Part shown: positions 34,887 to 46,323 of the stretch, one piece after another | Numbering within the stretch: position 1 is the stretch's first letter | Layout: every line of letters starts with the position of its first letter | NCBI GenBank assembly: GCA_009363875.1 | Contig: CM018690.1 | Coordinates: 11,396,788-11,460,787 of the forward strand | Reading direction: 5' to 3' | DNA from: Mikania micrantha | Taxonomy: Eukaryota > Streptophyta > Magnoliopsida > Asterales > Asteraceae | Length of the DNA: 64,000 bases | Notes under the pieces: model-generated | Told to the model about the DNA's origin: nothing | Seen by the model: only the letters and a program-made list of their open reading frames with translations | Databases searched by the model: none | Translations under genes and position numbers: made by a program

Positions 34887-37121
34887 TGAGAGGCCCCGAG
34901 TCCCGGGAGTCCCCTCGGTTGGCAAACATTAAACCCATAGTCCTAAAATCATATTTACATTACTATAGCAGCGGAATTTATGGTAACAACATAAAATATT
35001 ACACAGATCTAAATAAACATTAATACAAAGCCCATATCTTTAATAGTTTCATAACATAGCCAGTCTAAGCCAGGGGTAGTCTTTAACGTATGCCATGAGC
35101 CCTCCTGGTGTCCTTCCTCATTCTATTCAACTTGATATACATGTAAAACAAGTCAGCTTTATGCTGGTGAGTTCTAAGTTCATATCTTAGAAAAAAGTCC
35201 TTATTCATTCATTTCATCATATAACATAATTCAAATACATAACATACCTGTTTTCATATCATAATTACATAACATACATAGCATCATAACATAATTCATA
35301 CAGTGAAGGAACTTCACCGTCAACTGCTGACCTTGAAGTCAAACAGGCTTGTGCAGCACAAGGCTCTTAAACTATCAACCCGAAGTCGATAACTTATACA
35401 TGCATAAGATTTCCTCAACTGGCGACACACAGTCGGTAGGCCCATGTTTCCACAGGACTCTTAAACCATCAACCGAAGTTGACGGCTCATACCGGTACAA
35501 GACTTCTTAACATATCATAAACGGCTCCTTTCACTGTTGTGCTCAAGTTTTGGCTAACCGCAGCCAGCAAAACTTCATTTCCTCCTCGACCTCGGCCGAG
35601 TGTCTTACAAAAACAAAATCATTTCGTTCTCAACCATCGTTGAGACTTAAATCTTTCTTTTCATCTCCAATGAGATTCTTAAAAATCATTCACTTCTCAA
35701 CCACAGTTGAGACTTAAAACATCATTTATTTTACAACATTCTTTACTTGAAAACATTCTTTATCTGAAAACATACCTTTCCTGAAAACATGCTTTACCTG
35801 ACTATAATCAGGTTAAAATCACTTTCATACAATAACTTTATAACATACATACAATCATTTTCATAAAAAAACTTTATAACATGCATATGAGCCCAAAATG
35901 ATAAAACATTTAAAACAGGGCTATAAGAACTCACCTGATGTCTTATGGTAGCAAGATCACTTGCAAACTGGTGTTATTGATGCAACTCTGCATTGGTTTA
36001 CGCTTAATAAGTTATCTACGTTTCAACTTACTGATTAGATCTTTCTGAACGTTCAATGTCAAGGACATTGCCTTGATAGTCATCAAATAGTTAATGTTGT
36101 TGATTATAATGCTAACACAGCTCCTAAACGGATTAATGGCTTAGAAATGATCAATCCTTATTATTGATTACCCAGATATCATGAAATATCACAATGTAGT
36201 ATTAAAATAGGTTTAATAACCATCTTTAACATACTAATCTGACTGTTATCATAAACATCAGATAATCGTTCCAATGAGTATGTTAATGATTGTGATTAGT
36301 TTGAAATACTTAGACTTAACCTTTGTATTTCAAAGATTAACCAAACTAATCACCTACATTGACATAATCAAATAGATTAAACCATTATAATCATAGTTGT
36401 GAATTCATGCAAACCGGGCATTACAACGGATCAAAACAAGGATTTAACCGTTAGAACATTATGTTCTTCATTTATAATCAATCCTAGCCATCATCTAGGC
36501 AATAATCAACAATCCTAACTATGTCATTACGTTCAAAATCAAGATCTAATCAATCAAAATTGAACTAGAAGGTTTAAAACGAATCATTACCTAATCAGAC
36601 GGATATCTGACGGCACAACAACGATCAGGACTTGTAAACACGTTCCCTGATGCGATCCTTGAAGTTTGGAAGCTTCAAATTGAAGTTTAGATGATTAAAA
36701 GTGAGTTTTGGTCGTCTGTGGTGAGTCTGAGTTCGATGGTTTGATAAATTATATTCTTCTGCATGAAATCTGATTAAGAAGATCAAACCATTCCACCGCC
36801 TCACCCGTAGCGTACCGCGACGAGGAGACAAGAAGGGCTTCGCGTACCGCGAAGAATTCCGGAGGATTTCAGATATTTTGGACCATCGCGTACCGCGAAG
36901 AATCCTCAACCTCTCTATCGCGTACCGCAACGAATCCCAGAGTTCAATACTTAGAAATTTTTCTTCGTTTCGCGATTCCGGACTATCCGTAACTCCGTTT
37001 TGCGCACGTTCTTCGCCCACGTTCACCATTTCTCACGTACTATCATCCTGTAGTAATTTCAATCGTCACATCAACGTGGATTTCTAGAACAATCGAAGGT
37101 GCTAAATTTTTGGTTGTTACA
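34887..37121 (-). repeat. GypM 5' LTR, full length
   Basis: The LTR is 2235 bp and on the minus strand runs from TGTAACAACC to GGCCTCTCA. CGCGTACCGCGA-type words lie at 36810-36935, about 190-310 bp from its start. A stretch of short near-repeats around GTTGAGACTTAAA and GAAAACAT lies at 35640-35800. No gene is seen in it. Confidence 0.9.
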
Positions 37122-37439
37122 GCTTGCTTACCGTACTTTTTATTGTAAGTATGATCTGATGCTGACTTTTGGGGCTTTTCATTGTAGATATCACTTAGAA
37201 ACGGATAGGTTGGGTTTGCGAGGTCATGGGATAGTTTTGACTTGTAAAATAGATCCCATGCGGTTAGGTTGTGTGCTGGTGTTGTTTGGTATTATGACTC
37301 TCTCTTGTACTTAACTTTACTGATGTATAAAAATAGTATTGTAGCAAATGAAACATTTTAGTTCATTATGTGTGTTGTGTGAACATGTGTGTGCATATCA
37401 AAAAAATTTATTTCATGAAAATTAACTGGGTGTCATAAC
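37122..37439. other. Unassigned flank of GypM
   Basis: No gene or recognisable element is seen. It starts at the GypM border and leads into the minisatellite. Because the other GypM end is truncated, I cannot tell whether it was originally contiguous with the G2 element. Confidence 0.4.
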
Positions 37440-37935
37440 GTATCATGTGTGGTAACATATCAAAACTCTGTGTGATAACATATCAAAACTCTGTGTGGGG
37501 TAACGTATCAAAGTCCTGTGTGGCAACACATCAGAATCTTGTGTGGTATCATATCAATTGTTTGTGTGACAACGTATCAAAGTCCTGTATGGCAACATAT
37601 CAAAATCATGTGTGGTATCATATCAATTGTTTGTGTGACAATGTATCAAAGTCCTGTGTGGTAACATATCAAAATCTTGTGTGGTATCATATCAATTGTC
37701 TATATGACAACGTATCAAAGTCATGTGTGGCAACATATCAAAATCCTGTGTGGTATCATATCAATTTTATGTGTGACAACGTAACAAAGTCCTATGTGAC
37801 AACATATCAAAAACATGTGTGGTAACATATCAAAAGTCATGTGTGGCAACATGTCAAAGTCCTGTATGGCAACATATCAAAAACATGTGTGATAACATAT
37901 CAAAACATGGGTGACAACGTATCTAGTTTGAACAA
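37440..37935. repeat. Minisatellite, 23-bp unit with 69-bp higher-order period
   Basis: About 20 degenerate copies of a unit like TGTGGCAACATATCAAAATCC are present. In the middle, the marker ATCATATCAATT recurs at exactly 69-bp steps (ends near 37560, 37629, 37698, 37767). A three-unit block was therefore amplified. Periods of 23 and 69 keep a spurious frame open; it is not a gene. Confidence 0.85.
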
Positions 37936-37995
37936 TAACGTAACTGTATCGGTGTCACAATGACGTGTGCTATGTGATACTGTAACAAATGTTTT

Positions 37996-38085
37996 GTAGG
38001 GTGAGCACCAAATAAGAGTAAGGTTGTGCTTTAATGTTGGGTGAGCACCAAACAAGAGTGAGTGAGGTTGTGCTTTAATGTAATC
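37996..38085. repeat. Direct duplication, about 44 bp
   Basis: GGGTGAGCACCAAA...GGTTGTGCTTTAATGT occurs twice in succession (about 37999 and 38039), differing by a few bases and a short AGTG insertion. No function is evident. Confidence 0.7.
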
Positions 38086-38089
38086 TTAA

Positions 38090-39652
38090 AAGTTCTTTTG
38101 TAAGAACTTCATGGATTATTTATGAAGTTTGTGAACATGTGAAGGATATGCAATGTAATCTTGTTAACTAATAAATCTTATTAGTTGTTTATCATTCCAG
38201 TATTAGCTAGATTACAATATTTCTCATATTATTGTTTGTTATTTTCATTCTTATACTTATCTCAAGAGTTTTATTATTCTTAAAAATGTTTAATCTTCAT
38301 ACAAATCAGGTAGTTCCTATTTCACAATTAAAACTTACAACTGTAAAACATATCAACGATGAGATAAAACACAAATTAAAAATAATGTATAATAATATCA
38401 TATTTGTTTCAAAAATAATAAAAAAGTTTGTTTCTATGGCATAAAAATAAAAAGGGGAGAAATAGTCTATATTTATTGACTTTTTTTTGGACGAAAAGTT
38501 TAATCAAGATTTAAAAATCAAATAACTTTAAGATGATTTATATATTTTTTTTTAAAAGTTTCACTATAAAATAGAGAATTTTACTATTTTTGAATTAATC
38601 AAATAAAGCATTTTATTATTCATTTATTTATTTTAATGTAGTCAATGATTCTGTACTTAGTGTGTGATTCAATGGTCCGTGATTTTATATTTGGTCTATG
38701 ATCATAATGTGATATGTTGTGGTTTGTGATTGCACATACTATAGGCAAGGTATGTTTGTAATTCATCATGTCACTAGATACCCCCAAAATTATGAATGAA
38801 CGATGTTTCATGGCGTATTCCTTCACACTCACTAATCATTACTTTATTGGTCAACTAAACTTCTAAAAATGTGTTTCGATCATGCTCAACTTTGAGATGT
38901 CATGAAAAGTAACATTTGTTTTAGTTATATTATTAAGCATATTATCTTTGACGACTTCCAGTCTTGAAATAGGAATCAATGGACAATAAATGGATATTCA
39001 AAGCTGGATCATCTTACCTTTTGATATAATTGTAAATATCTTTATGTTCAACTTATAATAAATAAGTAACTATCAATCTCATGACTTATTCTTAGGTATC
39101 CATCTAAATTTCTTCGCACTTGTCATCACCACAATAATCCTCTTATATTAAAATTTTAATAGTTGATGACCATTTACTTTTAGACATAAAAAGTTCTTAA
39201 TTGATTATTATTGTATGATAAAGGAAACAAATCAAAACTTTCAAAACGTTAATATAAAAAACAAAATCAATTAACATTTTAATAAAAGTAAAAATTAAAA
39301 TTAGTACTTAATTACTGCTTTACTTTTTTATTTTCACAAAGTTTTTTTTATTTTGATATTTATTATTCTTATTTTTCATGCATATGTTTCTTCAAAATGG
39401 ATGATGTAAAATGTTCATCAATAAAACAAAATAAGAAAATCTCAATTGTAAGAAATAAAAGTATTATGTAACATGTGTCCTCATATCAATCATACACCCA
39501 TTTTCTTTTTTTATCACTTATATTTTTACTTTTTGATATGGTTTTCTTTTCATAATAATATTTGATCAATGTGTTTTTTATTTTTCATAAAAATAAATAA
39601 TTCTTATTCTCTAATTTAAGTTTCTTTTTTAACTCAAACCCATTTTCTATCC

Positions 39653-39688
<36 letters not shown>

Positions 39689-39690
39689 TT
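38090..39690. other. AT-rich non-coding DNA
   Basis: No credible gene is present. Poly-T and AT-rich runs dominate, ending in an (AT)n microsatellite at 39659-39684 next to the TIR unit. Confidence 0.5.
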
Positions 39691-40046
39691 GGAGGGATCA
39701 TGAGAAAACTCTCTTGTTTTAAAAAAACCAAGAAAACTTCTATCAACCAATCAAATAATTTATAATTATTTTTATTTAAAGGGCATTTTAGTAAAATGAT
39801 CAATCCACTATTTTTAGTAGTTATCCTTTTAATTTAAATTCCATGATTTCCTCTCAATTTCAATATCACGTTCATCATCTAATTTTGTCAAATCATCAAC
39901 TATGTAATCTTACACCCACTAATTTGGGTAACTAATTAAATCCCTTAAATCTCTCATTATTTTCTTTAAATCTCTCATTATTTTCTCACTACGCCAATCT
40001 CCAACAACCATACCACTACTTACACCATCTTCCTGCTTAGTGGGTT

Positions 40047-40530
40047 TTGTATGGTCATGCTCCTTATAACACAATGCCCATATTCAACCCTTATTATGCT
40101 CCATCAGTTTTCAATCCCCCAAATGCCGATCAACTATCATTTACACCTTATGTACTCTATCATCAAACCCTAGAAGACGTGTTCTTGCCGGACGCACATG
40201 ATCAATCTTTGATGAATGAGTATGAAGCTTTGCTGGAAGAAAGTTTGCTCACACTAGAGTTAGATTCATATCCGGAACCGCAACGATTAACCGCCGGAAT
40301 GAGCCGTGGTTCGGGTTTTTCAAAGGAATAGATTTCAAAGCATCTGCATGTGTATACAGCAAACTGTGAAGGTGAAGAGGCGGATGTTTGTTCGATTTGT
40401 TTGGACTAATATGAGGTGAAGATGGGGAGACTCGAATGTGGACATCGATTTCATGAGGGATGCATCAAGCGTTGGCTGTTATCCAAGAACCATATATGAG
40501 AGATCTAAAAGTCAATTGATGATTTTGTTA
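40047..40530 (+). pseudogene. RING-H2 zinc-finger protein fragment (E3 ubiquitin ligase type), broken
   Basis: The reading frame open at 40047-40331 continues past a TAG (40329-40331) into RING-H2 sequence. It reads VCSIC near 40399, a TAA near 40407, LECGHRFHEGC near 40432-40465 and IKRWLLSKNH near 40466-40495. TGA and TAA follow exactly where the last CPxC pair of a RING-H2 domain is expected. Visible zinc ligands are the first two Cys, the third Cys, two His and the next Cys; the last pair is lost. The N-terminal part is Tyr/Pro-rich (MPIFNPYYAPSVFNPP). Similar plant RING-H2 ligases transfer ubiquitin from E2 to substrates. The usual start codon position reads TTG. With three or more stops it is a dead fragment, probably captured by the surrounding TIR unit. 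Confidence 0.75.
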
Positions 40531-40607
40531 TTTAAAAGTCATGTTACATATGAGGATTGAGAGTTTGGACAACTTATCCGATGATATGTGCTTTTATTTG
40601 TTCTTCT

Positions 40608-40990
40608 TGGTTGATTACATATATGTAATCATATGATATGTGCTTATATATGCTCTATTTGGTTGATTACATATATGTAATCAGAAGATATATGCTTACA
40701 TTTGTTTTTGTATGGTTGATTACATATATGTAATCAGATTATATGTGTTACATTTTTTTTTTGGTTGATTACATATATGTAAGCAGTTTTACTCAATGGT
40801 TATGAATGATGTTGATTGTCTTTATACACCAATTATGATTTACATACACATAATCATGTTACATATGTGCTTACATTTTGCTAGTTCAGGTGATTACATA
40901 TATGTAATCACATAATATATACGAGCACATATACTTTTGATTGATTACATATGTACAATCAGATTATATGTACGAACACGATTACTTTTA
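40608..40990. repeat. Array of palindromic repeats (GATTACATATATGTAATC)
   Basis: Seven or so units of about 50-60 bp each contain the 18-bp palindrome GATTACATATATGTAATC or a close variant (near 40613, 40670, 40719, 40766, 40834 degenerate, 40892, 40941). Linkers share ATATGTGCTTACAT words. Each palindrome could form a short hairpin. The array starts about 80 bp after the RING fragment. Confidence 0.85.
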
Positions 40991-41292
40991 TAGTAGTTGT
41001 AAAAAAAAATTTACCAGTATTTTGAAAAATAAAATAAATTTGATTTTTTAAATGTAATTTATGAAAGAAGAGAGAAAAATAATTATAAAAATAAATAGGA
41101 GAGAGAATAAATAAATAGGAGAGATAAAATATGTTATGTTCCTATACTACCCTTTATTACTAATAATAAATCATAAGAATCTTAATTAATAACATAAATG
41201 CCATTGTTTAATTATAGTCATTGATCAATTTGATCAATGGTTATAAATGGGTTTTCTTATTTTTCTTGAAAACAAGGGTTTTCTTAGGAGCC

Positions 41293-41295
<3 letters not shown>

Positions 41296-41361
<66 letters not shown>
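41296..41361. repeat. (AT)n microsatellite
   Basis: This is an almost uninterrupted AT dinucleotide run of about 65 bp. It separates two TIR-bounded units and may be a preferred insertion target. Confidence 0.95.
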
Positions 41362-41367
<6 letters not shown>

Positions 41368-42521
41368 CATATAGTATGGATAATTTGAAAACCTTTACTT
41401 AATGCGAAAACCATGAAAACCACATATCTAACCATTGATTTTAAGATTGTGTGGTTGAGATTAATCTTGGGTATTTTGATTTATTTAATTGTTTGGTAAA
41501 TTAATTGAAAAGTACAGAAAGGGTATATAGGTCTTTCTACCATTTGTACTTAAAACCAATATTTTACTTTTCAAATCCCCAAAAACCGTACACCCTCCTT
41601 TAAAATTTTAAAACTAAAACAGTTATTTTTCATGACATGTCATTTCGGTTAAAAAATTTTAAAAATTCCTTGAAACTGATTCTTCAAATGTAACATATAC
41701 GTAACATAAGTGTAACTACGACGCATGTAGCACATTTCGAACACATTTAAAAAACTTCTAATAACAAAATCAAAAGACAACTTTTATGAAAGCATAAAAA
41801 AAGAACAAACAAAAAAACAAAAAGTGCCTACGATTCCCTACTTTTCGACATTCGCAATAGCGAAATGAAAACCCTTTGTCTTGCAATTACATGAATCATG
41901 CCCAATAACCTAATTCTGACATGTACAACAAGTCCTATGTGTAAATCATATATAAATCATATGTAATATAGTTGTTCACAATAAAAGCTATCTAAGTTGT
42001 TATATGTAAATCTTGTGTAACGAAGGCAATTTATCCGTAAAACATATGTAATATAGTTGTTCCTAGTAAAACATATGTAATATAATTAAACAAAGATTGT
42101 AGTTAATATGTAACATCTTTGTAACATAGGTGCATTTACAAACAAATGAATTCTAAACTTGGATTGATATTAACTCATTTCAGTTAATAAATTTCATTAA
42201 AATTCCAGTAAAATAAAATGGCACAAGCATGTTAGTTTATAAAGAATACAAATATATCACTGATTTTTAAAATAAATGAATTGATTTATTAATAAAAATA
42301 AATTAACAAGCATAAACGAACCTAAACGAACAAATATAAACGAACGTAAATGAACGAATAAAAACGAACGTTCACAAACATAAATGAACAAATGGGACGC
42401 GTGTTCAGGTTCGTTCGTTTAGTTAAATGAACAAAAAAATGTTGTTCATGTTCGTTTATTTACTAAAAAAAACTTTAATGAACGAACTTTTTACTTGTTT
42501 AGAAAACGTTCGGTTCATTTA

Positions 42522-44697
42522 TGTGACACCCCAATTCTCAAAACATCATATTTTAATAATATTTGCGGAATTACAAAAGTGGTCCCAGTTTGTAAAACAT
42601 TTAGCGTTAACAAAGTTAGTCTAAGCTTGTTTATCAAAAGTATAAGGATATCATATCCTTTCAACATGACATTTACACAAAAATATAGCTTTAAAACCCA
42701 TATATATAAAACATTTCAGCAAGCTTAAAACGAAGATCGGTTCGACATCCAAAAAAAATCCATGCTCGATCACGATTCCATAGCCAACCTATTTTTGACC
42801 TGAAAACACCAAATTTAATCAAGTGTTAGTTCATAAGAACTAAGTGAGTTAACCTCATCGATTCCCGGAATCAATTCTATAAAAGAAATCGAAATCCGGA
42901 AAAATTACACTGCCCGGCGTATGGTACTCCAGCCCCGGCGTACAGTACGCCAGGACACCAGCGTACAACAGAATGGTTTGGGCGTACCATACTGTGCCCG
43001 GCGTATGGTACTCCCCTACAGCATACTGTACACCCCTGCAGCATACTGTACGCCCCCTACAGCATTTTTCTTCATTTTTTTAAGCGTTTTAAACCCCCAA
43101 AACCATTTCTAAACATTATGGGATGTTAATATACATTCAAAAATCAATATATCACATATACAATCATATCTATGATTGTAATTTCATAAATTTCCAAGTA
43201 ATCAATCATAATTGATTTTCAAAAAAGTCACTAATGGGTCAATTTTACACATTCAATTGACTTAACCATTTTCATCCCACCCATGTGTGGATTACCCCCA
43301 ATGCCACATCAATGTGGACTTACATGACAAATTCCAATGCCATTTCACTATGGTCTTACATGACAAACACCAATGCCATTTCACTATGGACTTACATGAC
43401 AAACACCAATGCCATTTCACTATGGTCTTACATGACAAACACCAATGCCATTTCACTATGGTCTTACATGACAAACACCAATGCCATTTTACTATGGTCT
43501 TACATGACAAACTCAATCTACAAGGACTTCAATATTATTTGTGCCATTTCATGTATTCAACATTTTATAACACATATGGTCAATTTACCATCAAATTCAT
43601 CAAAGTTACTACAAGTCAATTACAAGTAGTTACAACAAACACAATCATATAACACATAAGCACTAATATGTCTTATGGTTGCATATTGGTGAGTAGGTAA
43701 CTCACCTTGGCCCTTAGTAGTATTCGGGTCAACTATTTCCTTTCCGGGTCTTTGATTAGCAACTTCACCTAGATCATACAATTTCATATAAGCATACAAT
43801 CTAGTAGCTAATTCTCTAATTCATCAATTTGCATCCAATTCGACCCATTTATTAACAAAATTCTCATATTACTTCAACATCATTGTTTTATATCAAACTT
43901 CTTTTTCTTTTGTCAATTTTGACCAAAAACTAAATTTTTGGCATTTCATCAAATACTTGGTGTGCAGGAATTTATCCATACACCCAACTCCATTTTCAAA
44001 GCTTACAAAATCCCAATTTTGTTTCAAAATCAATCATCTCATCAAAACCCATTTGAAATCAGAATTTATTTATCAAGCTCATATTTCATTTATCATTCAA
44101 AGTATACATGAACTATCACTAGTCCATCTAAACTTTCAAAACTCCATGTCTAACAAAACCCATCTTACAAACTTGCAATTCTCATGCAAATAAATATAAG
44201 TTTAGTTATTTTACTTGATTCTAAACATCCTATTATCATAAACCAAGTAATAACTAACAAGTTTTGGGTCTTTCACTCTAACCCAACCCACACCCATGGA
44301 ACCCACGAAAATTACCATCAAAATCATCCAAGAAACTTACCAATATGTACTACAACATGTGTAGAACACTAATTTAAGATTGCATTGAAGATCAAAGCTT
44401 CCAAGGTGGGTCAATTTTTCTCCAAATCAGATTTTTCTTCTTGGGTTTTTTGCTCCTCCACGTTGCCAGAGAAAAGAAGAAGAAAAGAGTTGGGGATTTT
44501 GACTTTGGTCAATTCCCCTCTTTTTTATTAAGTTAAATTTGACTCTTTGACAATTTACCCCCCCTCAACTTGTATTTTACTTTAAATCAACATTTCTTGT
44601 TTACTAGAAGTTAGTATTTAACAAGTTGATTTAAAATTTCAATTTAAACATAACCATTACAATAATACAAGTACTTAATCGAATTCGGGTCGTTACA
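42522..44697. mobile_element. Solo LTR, Ty3/gypsy-like, TSD ATTTA
   Basis: The 2176-bp insertion starts TGTGACACCCC and ends GGGTCGTTACA. It is flanked by ATTTA (42517-42521 and 44698-44702). A sister repeat at about 46490 has the uninterrupted site TTCATTTACAGG. No PBS, PPT or gene adjoins it, so it is a solo LTR. Both ends are typical of plant gypsy LTRs, so orientation is not certain. It contains GCGTATGGTACTCC-type words (42914-43065) and a 36-bp minisatellite. Confidence 0.85.
43317..43515. repeat. 36-bp minisatellite inside the solo LTR
   Basis: About 5.5 copies of a unit containing TACATGACAAACACCAATGCC and TTTCACTATGGTC repeat at exactly 36 bp. Because 36 is a multiple of three, frames on both strands stay open. 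These are not genes. Confidence 0.92.
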
Positions 44698-45464
44698 ATT
44701 TACAGGCCAAAAAAAGTGTAAAAATTAAAAAAACTAGACTGAAAAGGGTAAAAACATTGGTAATATCATTGTATTTACTATGATGCGGCCTAGGAGGCAC
44801 CAAGGTGCCCCTCCACTAAAAACTATATGTAAAACAATGGTAACATCGTTGTATTTGTTATGTGTAATGACCGTAATTTATATGTAAAACATATGTAATA
44901 TAGTTGTTCCAAGTAAAACATATGTAACATAGTAAAACAAAGATTGTTGTTAATATGTAACACCTTTGTAACGTAGGTGCGTTAACTATTTAACAATTCA
45001 CAAACATGAAAAACATTGGTAACATCGTTACATTTGTTATGATGCGGTCTAGGTGACTGCATATGTAACATAGTAAAACAAAGAATGATGTTAATATGTA
45101 ACACCTTTGTAACGTATTTGCGTTAACTATTTAACAATTCACGACCTGAAAAACATTGTTAACATCGTTACATTTGTTATGATGCGGCATAGGCGGCTGC
45201 ATATATAGGGAACTCAAACATTTAAACGAGCAGGGTTTTCTTGTTCGTGTTCGTTCGTTAATAAACTTAGTGTGTTCGTGTTCGTTCATGTTGGTTCGTT
45301 AATACTATACATGAATAGTTCACAAACATAGACGAACATAAGTAAACGGACATAACTAAACAAACATAAACGAACATGACTAAAGAAACAAAACAACCAT
45401 TATTGAACAAAAATAGTGAAACAAACATGAACGAACAAATGAATTGTAAAGTTGGATTGATATT

Positions 45465-46323
45465 TGTTGGATCGGGTTGTTTGACTCAAACAACACTAAT
45501 ACAAGATCTTCTCACAATTAATCTAATAGATGCGGAATATCTATTAGAAGGATCTCACAAACACTTGAAAGATGAACAAATAATCTTTGAATAAGCAGTA
45601 AGAACACAAGAGTAAATTCAAGCTCAAAGATATATTTCTCTCAAAGTATTACAAGTGTAAACGAACAAGCACACTTACAGACTTTACAATGAGAGGTTAT
45701 ATAGCCAAGGCTACAACCGTATACACGTAGGAATACAAGTTGGGTATACTAGACAAGTATATAAAGTAAAGCTTATTCTAGTATGTAGAGTGTCTTAACA
45801 GGCTAAGACACTCATTTACAATTATTACAAATATAGACATTGACTTTACAAAGACTAGCTAAAAACAAAAGACATTTAATGTTGTTGATCTTCAAGGCTT
45901 CAGATAATCTTTTGCATTTAATGATGAGGAAGGGAAGTAAGGTGCTGTCTGACTTACGGTATGTTCTTTTTGTATTTAATCAGACCAGCATGTCTTGTTT
46001 CAGTCCCTTTTGTACTAAGAAAGTAATCAGCTACAGTCTTTGTCAGAGGATAAACCTCGAAAGTCCTTGTCTTTATCTCTGGTGCAAAGGAGAATCTTCG
46101 AAAGCTTTAAGTCTTCGGAAGCTCTGAAGGTCTGAATCTTCTAAGTGCTGAGCTTTCCGAAGCAATTGTCTTGTACAACCTTCGGCAGGAGTAAGTTATC
46201 CTTCGGAAGCAGTGTTGCTTCCGAAGAGTAACTTCTTCCTTCCAAGGGCTGTTAGTCTTTGTAGCACCAATACTTAGACAAAATAAAAAGTTTGGTTAGC
46301 ATCAACCTTTATTAGTCTTTACA
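45465..46323 (-). mobile_element. Solo LTR of the CopA/CopB copia family, TSD ATATT
   Basis: The 859-bp insertion reads TGTTGGATCGGG at the left and ends CTTTACA at the right; on the minus strand it runs TGTAAAG ... CCCGATCCAACA. It is flanked by ATATT (45460-45464 and 46324-46328). The U3 side has CTTCGGAAG/CTTCCGAAG words (46100-46225). The minus-strand TATA box is at about 45696-45705. Sister repeats at about 42170 and 47105 show the unoccupied site GATATTAA. Another copia LTR that has recombined to a solo. Confidence 0.92.

Larger units (their letters stand above)
28606..37121 (-). mobile_element. GypM: minus-strand Ty3/gypsy chromovirus (Tekay-like)
   Basis: The element reads right to left: 5' LTR 37121-34887, PBS 34883-34872, gag-pol 34552-29964, PPT 29937-29924, 3' LTR 29923-28606 (truncated). 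The 3' LTR lacks its last about 0.9 kb. The shared 1318 bp of the two LTRs align without net length change and differ at about 33 positions by eye, near 2.5%. That implies a younger insertion than CopB. The truncation removes the left TSD; the right flank is GCTTG (37122-37126). Chromovirus assignment rests on the C-terminal chromodomain-like block; Tekay is a likely clade. Confidence 0.88.
39691..41295. mobile_element. TIR-flanked unit carrying a RING-H2 gene fragment
   Basis: The left end, GGAGGGATCATGAGAAAACT, and the right end, whose reverse complement begins GAGGGCTCCTAAGAAAACCC, are imperfect inverted repeats. They continue for up to about 100 bp (both contain AAAGGG or GGCATTT and ATAATTA blocks). 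The ends abut (AT)n runs (39659-39684 and 41296-41361). Inside are a RING-H2 pseudogene and a palindrome array. No transposase is seen. The arrangement resembles Pack-type (MULE-like) gene capture, but the superfamily is not proven because no TSD is readable in the AT runs. Confidence 0.5.

Noticed and set aside
37445..37825. Open frame of 126 codons
   Set aside because: It is produced by the 23/69-bp minisatellite; the peptide is a repeat of short Tyr/Asn/Val-rich blocks without any gene context.
40608..40990. CRISPR-like array
   Set aside because: Regularly spaced palindromes but with similar, not unique, spacers, and this is plant DNA; it is a palindromic minisatellite.
43285..43652. Overlapping open frames on both strands
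   Set aside because: Caused by a 36-bp tandem repeat, a multiple of three, inside a solo LTR.
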